From positions 1-8,986 of the forward strand of contig DATJQF010000017.1 of NCBI GenBank assembly GCA_035505995.1: a stretch of DNA of 8,986 bases, read 5' to 3'. A program made the position numbers and the translations under genes. The notes beneath the pieces were generated by a model. That model was not told the DNA's origin and did not search any database. It saw only the letters and a program-made list of their open reading frames with translations. Below, piece after piece: positions 5,109 through 8,986 of this stretch. Each line of letters opens with the position of its first letter. The stretch's first letter is position 1. Source of the stretch: DATJQF01 sp035505995 (GTDB lineage: Bacteria; Bacteroidota; Bacteroidia; Bacteroidales; FEN-979).

Positions 5109-8100
5109 TGAGGGCAATCTTCCGGAAGATCCGGGGCATTTTCCTTGCAGCTTTCTTCCTGATGCCGGGCCTGCTTACGGCCGGGTCCCCGGGAATGAAA
5201 GGAAATACGGCCTTTCTCTCGGGATTGCCATACGATAAGTCGGGCCCGGAGGTCCGGTCGGCCTTTGATTTTCTGAAAAAGGAACAGCCCGGCTCCGTAT
5301 TCCTGACGTTCTCCGGGATCCTGAAAAACCCGGGGATTTTATCCGGATACTCCGTTCTCTGGTACCACAAGCCCGACACGAATTCATTTACCAAAGTCCA
5401 GTTGAATAAGAAGCTGATCCGGGTTCTCCGGAATTACCTGGACGAAGGAAATAACCTGCTGCTCACGCTGGAGGCCGTAAAATATATTGTGCCCCTGGGA
5501 CTTGAGACCGTGGTCCCTGCCGACAGCCTGAAACCCTGCATCGACGAAGGCTATGGCCGGAAGCTGGGCCTTCATTCTTTCCTGAGCCACCCCGCGTTCG
5601 ACAGCCTCTTCGGAGGCGCCTATATCCTGCGTCCCCTGAAGGATTCCGTATTCCGGATCACCGGGTACTTCGGGAAAAGTCTACCTGACTCCGGAAAGGT
5701 CCTTGCCGTCGACTGGGATTATATCTTCCTCCGGGAAAACTCAAAACTGATGCTGGAGTATGAAAAAGGGAAAGGAAGGGTGGTTGCCATCGGCGCCTAT
5801 ACGTGTTTTTCAGTACTTAATTTTAACCGGGCTCACCTGGAGCTTTTCATGAGAAATGTGTTCCGTTACCTTGCGGCGGAACCAAAAAAAGAAGGACATT
5901 ACTGGGATTATTCGGCCAACACGGTGAATCAATGGAGTGAAGATCTTCCAACCCCGGCGTTTCCCGGATCCCGGACCGGGAGCCACCCCTGGTTATTGCC
6001 CGAGGAACCCCTGGCACTGAAAAATCGCTATGCCTCCCGGGATTTTTATGACGTTGCGGGGGAACGGATGCTGACCATGGGTTCGGAACAGGGAGGCATC
6101 GAGGAGATGTGGGCGCACCCCTTCATGGCTTTCCGCGATTACGACGTCGGCATCCGGTTCGGGTACCGGGATACTATTTACTGGCTGAATGATGAGCGGC
6201 CGGAGATCGAGGTCAGGCCCGAGTGTTTCGTCCGGACTTACCGGTTCCCCAGGGCGTTCCTTAAGGAAATCTTAGTGGATGATCCTGAAGGTCCGTCAGG
6301 AGCCATTCATTACGAATACCGCGGTATGTATGACGCCACGCTGGTGATCCGTTTCCGGACCCGGCTCCGTTTGATGTGGCCTTACCCGGAAACCTCGACG
6401 GGTTCAATATCTTTCCTGGTCGATACGGTGAACCACCGGATCGGATTCAGGGACAAAACCGGGATGCTCTGTACGCTGATCGGGGGGAACCGGGCCACGG
6501 TGCAGGCCGGTGCCGGTCATTATTCGGGGTATGAGTATGACCCTGGAACCAAACGGTTCGAGGGAATTCCCACCGGGGATCTCCTGGCGTCGGGAGTGCT
6601 GGTCTATCACCTGGAGATGAATGACAACCTGGATATTATCTATTCGGCTGCGGGGGAAGGCATGCCGGCAACGGTAACGGCATTCAATGAAGCCGTTCAG
6701 GACCCCTACCGGATCTATCAGAAGGCTAGGGATCACGTTGACCGGCTGTTTTCACAAAGCCTTACGATCACCACCCCGGATCAGGACTTCAATACGGGGT
6801 ACCGGTGGGCATTGCTGGCGACCGACCGCTTCTTTGTCCGGACCCCCGGGATGGGGGCTTCGCTGGTCGCCGGCTATTCGACCACCCGGAAAGGCTGGGA
6901 TGGCGCCCAGAAGGTCAGCGGCCGGCCGGGCTACGGTTGGTATTTCGGAAGGGACGGTCAATGGAGCGGATTTGCCTTGCTGGATTGCGGCGATTTCGGG
7001 AAAGTCCGCAGCGAGCTGGAATTCTACCAGCAGTACCAGGATCTCTCGGGTAAGATCTTCCATGAAGCCACCACTTCCGGCGTGATCCACTATGATGCCG
7101 CCGACGCCACCCCGTTGTATATCGTTCTCGCCGGAAAATATTACCGGCATACCCATGATACCGCCTTTCTCCGTAAAAGCTGGCCCTGTATAAAAAAAGC
7201 CATCGACTTTTGCTATTCCACGGATACCGACCATGACCATCTGATCGAAAACACCAACGTGGGGCACGGCTGGGTGGAAGGGGGCGAGCTGTATGGTTGC
7301 CATGCCACGTTTTACCTGCAGGGATGCTGGGTTGCAGCGCTCCGGGAGGCTCAGACGATGGCCACGGCTCTTTCTCTTCCCGGGGCGGTTGAATATGGCC
7401 GGGAAGCGGAAGTGGTGAAGGAGATCATCGACCGTGATTTCTGGAATGATAAAAATGGCTTCTATTCCTACGGCATGAACAGGGACGGAACTTTCCGGGC
7501 GGAACCAACCATCCTCCCGGCAGTACCGATGTATTTCAGGGCCACGGACCCTTTTAAATCGGGCCGGGTGCTGGAGCAATATGCGGGAAATTCCTTCTCT
7601 ACCGACTGGGGGACCCGGATCATCCGGGATGACAGCCCGCTGTTCAATCCCCGGGGGTATCATTACGGAAGCGTCTGGCCCCTGTTCACCGGGTGGACCT
7701 CCCTGGCGGAATACGCTTACGGCAACTATGACCAGGGATTCTCGCACCTGATGGAGAACCTGGATATTTACAAGTACTGGGGACTGGGGTTCGCAGAAGA
7801 GGTGCTGAACGGAGCCCGCTACCAGCCTTCGGGCGTTTGCGACCACCAATGCTGGTCGGAGACCATGGTGCTGCAGCCGGCGATCGAAGGAATGCTGGGC
7901 TTGGAAGTCAATGCCGACCGCAATGAGATCCTGCTGGCGCCTCATTTCCCGGCCGGGTGGGATTCGGTGACGGTATCCAATATCCGCATGGCCGACCGGA
8001 TGGTCACTTTCGAGATGAAAAGAACCTCCGGGAAATATTACTTTACTTTTTATTCCCCGGGAAAGGACTCCGTTAAGATCGATTTATTTCCCTCGTTCCC

Positions 8101-8533
8101 GGCGGGTACCCGGTTCGGCAATATGACATCCGGAAAGAAGCTGGTCCCGTTCAATTCCCTCCGCGACCTTCAAAAAGCGTCCCTGCTGGCCAATCTGAAG
8201 GTCAGAGGAAAAATGACACTGGAGCTGGATTACCTTTACGGGATCGGTGTCCTGCCGCTGGTGCCGGACCCAAAACCCGGTTACCCCGCCGCCGGGCTCA
8301 GGATCATCTCGGCAGGCATGGCGGGCGACCGGTACCTGGTAACCGTGGAAGACCGGCCGGGAACCAGCGGCGAAGTAAAGATCTATTGCAACGGGCTGAA
8401 ACCGGACCAGATCGAGAACGGCACCCTGTCGGAGACCGGGAACGGCTACTTTACCGTCCGGGTCAATTTTGAGGTAGGAACAGCGAAATATGAAAAAAAG
8501 ACAGTGGCGATCCGTCTGCTGAAGAACCCATGA
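5105..8533 (+). CDS. Large secreted (alpha/alpha)6 glycosidase, glycogen-debranching-enzyme-like, with N-terminal glutamine-amidotransferase-like domain
   Basis: A 1142-residue exported protein. The signal peptide is residues 1-26 (basic RKIR, hydrophobic GIFLAAFFLMPGLL, probable cleavage after LTA). Residues about 34-260 resemble a class I glutamine-amidotransferase/ThuA-like fold (VLWYHKP 84-90, YLDEGNNLLLT 111-121, GRVVAIGAY 224-232). About 265-540 is predominantly beta. About 550-940 matches the amylo-alpha-1,6-glucosidase/GDE C-terminal barrel: GWYFGRDGQW (611-620), HYDAADATPL (662-671), GHGWVEGGE (720-728), STDWGTR (832-838), NPRGYHYGSVWP (848-859) and CDHQCWSE (912-919). Beta domains follow to the end. 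E725 or E728 and E919 are my candidate catalytic acids. Family knowledge suggests hydrolysis of alpha-glucosidic or related linkages in the periplasm or at the cell surface. The substrate and GH family assignment are inferred. The start at ATG 5105 overlaps the HAD stop (ATGA). In-frame ATGs at 5099 and 5108 are close alternatives. Confidence 0.85.
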   Translation: MMRAIFRKIRGIFLAAFFLMPGLLTAGSPGMKGNTAFLSGLPYDKSGPEVRSAFDFLKKEQPGSVFLTFSGILKNPGILSGYSVLWYHKPDTNSFTKVQLNKKLIRVLRNYLDEGNNLLLTLEAVKYIVPLGLETVVPADSLKPCIDEGYGRKLGLHSFLSHPAFDSLFGGAYILRPLKDSVFRITGYFGKSLPDSGKVLAVDWDYIFLRENSKLMLEYEKGKGRVVAIGAYTCFSVLNFNRAHLELFMRNVFRYLAAEPKKEGHYWDYSANTVNQWSEDLPTPAFPGSRTGSHPWLLPEEPLALKNRYASRDFYDVAGERMLTMGSEQGGIEEMWAHPFMAFRDYDVGIRFGYRDTIYWLNDERPEIEVRPECFVRTYRFPRAFLKEILVDDPEGPSGAIHYEYRGMYDATLVIRFRTRLRLMWPYPETSTGSISFLVDTVNHRIGFRDKTGMLCTLIGGNRATVQAGAGHYSGYEYDPGTKRFEGIPTGDLLASGVLVYHLEMNDNLDIIYSAAGEGMPATVTAFNEAVQDPYRIYQKARDHVDRLFSQSLTITTPDQDFNTGYRWALLATDRFFVRTPGMGASLVAGYSTTRKGWDGAQKVSGRPGYGWYFGRDGQWSGFALLDCGDFGKVRSELEFYQQYQDLSGKIFHEATTSGVIHYDAADATPLYIVLAGKYYRHTHDTAFLRKSWPCIKKAIDFCYSTDTDHDHLIENTNVGHGWVEGGELYGCHATFYLQGCWVAALREAQTMATALSLPGAVEYGREAEVVKEIIDRDFWNDKNGFYSYGMNRDGTFRAEPTILPAVPMYFRATDPFKSGRVLEQYAGNSFSTDWGTRIIRDDSPLFNPRGYHYGSVWPLFTGWTSLAEYAYGNYDQGFSHLMENLDIYKYWGLGFAEEVLNGARYQPSGVCDHQCWSETMVLQPAIEGMLGLEVNADRNEILLAPHFPAGWDSVTVSNIRMADRMVTFEMKRTSGKYYFTFYSPGKDSVKIDLFPSFPAGTRFGNMTSGKKLVPFNSLRDLQKASLLANLKVRGKMTLELDYLYGIGVLPLVPDPKPGYPAAGLRIISAGMAGDRYLVTVEDRPGTSGEVKIYCNGLKPDQIENGTLSETGNGYFTVRVNFEVGTAKYEKKTVAIRLLKNP

Positions 8534-8986
8534 AACAGAAAAGACATTCCTCCCTGTTAGGGAAGTTGTTTATTCAGCGGAGTAGTATCCTGTTTGGCTG
8601 TCTGCTTACTCCGCTCCTTCAGGCTCAGTTCCTTTCAAACCTGGACGCCACGAGCCGGGATGCCCTTTATACGACGTATGCGGCACCGGTTGAACGATCG
8701 CAGTACCGGACCGACCAGGGATACCAGCTTCTATGGAACGACCCGGAATCGGGCATTCAGCTTGTTTCATCCGACGGGGGAAACTTCGGGATCGCCTTCG
8801 GGACAGATCAGGATCTTCACTTCCGCCTAAAGGAAATGTTCCGGGAACCGGTGGTCACCGTCTCTTACAGCGACCTGGTCAGGCTTTATTATTATCCGTA
8901 TAAAGATATCCGAGTCGAGATCCTTTTCGACGTATATTCTTCCAAGACCGCCATTGCCGACATCCGCATCCGGAATGAAGGCGCTT
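8530..8986 (+). CDS. Secreted protein, N-terminal 152 residues only (3' end outside window), possible second glycosidase
   Basis: The frame opens at ATG 8530-8532, overlapping the preceding TGA as ATGA, and stays open to the window edge. Residues 1-32 form a signal peptide with a basic start (KQKR), a second basic point at R17 and a hydrophobic run ILFGCLLTPLL, with probable cleavage at A32/Q33. The C24 context (LFGC) is a poor lipobox with too short a hydrophobic stretch before it, so signal peptidase I is favoured. The mature part is rich in alternating hydrophobic and aromatic residues (LVRLYYYPY about 119-127, VEILFDVYSS about 131-140, IADIRIRNEG about 143-152), as expected of a beta-sandwich. 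Such a domain often precedes an (alpha/alpha)6 glycosidase barrel, and the operon position supports a glycan-degrading role, but no catalytic motif is visible. This is inference from fold-like pattern and context. Confidence 0.8.
   Translation, partial: MKQKRHSSLLGKLFIQRSSILFGCLLTPLLQAQFLSNLDATSRDALYTTYAAPVERSQYRTDQGYQLLWNDPESGIQLVSSDGGNFGIAFGTDQDLHFRLKEMFREPVVTVSYSDLVRLYYYPYKDIRVEILFDVYSSKTAIADIRIRNEGA

Noticed and set aside
6752..7945. A 397-residue open frame antisense to the large glycosidase
   Set aside because: It lies wholly inside the glycosidase barrel, whose conserved motifs are on the plus strand. Its translation shows no recognisable domain. It is best explained by codon composition.
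8578..8604. LFGC in the last gene as a lipoprotein box
   Set aside because: Phe at -2 is unusual and the hydrophobic stretch before the Cys is only about five residues. The later LLQA/Q site fits signal peptidase I better.
1..8986. Defence system, toxin-antitoxin pair, CRISPR array, prophage or insertion sequence
   Set aside because: No repeats with regular spacers, transposase, nuclease, reverse transcriptase or small paired genes were seen. All the space is taken by the listed metabolic and secreted enzymes.

Overview
The window looks like chromosomal DNA of a member of the Bacteroidota, probably an anaerobic Bacteroidales-like organism of moderately high GC. Four signs support this. Several start regions carry a close match to the Bacteroidota -7 promoter element TAnnTTTG, and most starts lack a usable Shine-Dalgarno sequence. 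Two secreted proteins have signal peptides ending just before a glutamine. The C1 peptidase is of a type familiar from Bacteroidetes. The PflX-type radical SAM protein fits an anaerobic lifestyle. I see no rRNA, tRNA, CRISPR array, insertion sequence, phage gene or attachment site, and no gene-free stretch longer than 80 bases.

Left part (1-3407): the 3' end of an unidentified gene (+) converges on a classical short-chain dehydrogenase/reductase (-). The reductase is divergent from a class III PLP-dependent aminotransferase (+). The aminotransferase in turn converges on a secreted aminopeptidase C / bleomycin-hydrolase-like cysteine peptidase (-). Both convergent pairs overlap at their 3' ends, by 15 and 32 bp, leaving no room for an intergenic terminator.

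Middle part (3408-4463): a PflX-like radical SAM protein (-) lies just upstream of the peptidase on the same strand. It is divergent from a HAD-superfamily hydrolase (+). The roughly 80 bp between these two genes carries two opposed exact TAnnTTTG matches only 17 bp apart.

Right part (4464-8986): a rightward, tightly packed operon. The HAD hydrolase, a very large secreted protein and a further secreted protein cut by the window edge are joined by two successive ATGA stop/start overlaps. The large protein has an N-terminal class I glutamine-amidotransferase-like domain and an (alpha/alpha)6 glycogen-debranching-enzyme-like glycosidase domain. The likely theme is extracytoplasmic breakdown of an alpha-glucan or similar glycan, coupled to a cytosolic phosphatase. 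The substrate cannot be read from the sequence, and no SusC/SusD pair is visible.

Most of the window is ordinary housekeeping or accessory metabolism. The parts most worth a second look are the phosphatase-glycosidase operon, the architecture of the large glycosidase and its variant catalytic motifs, and the face-to-face promoter pair.
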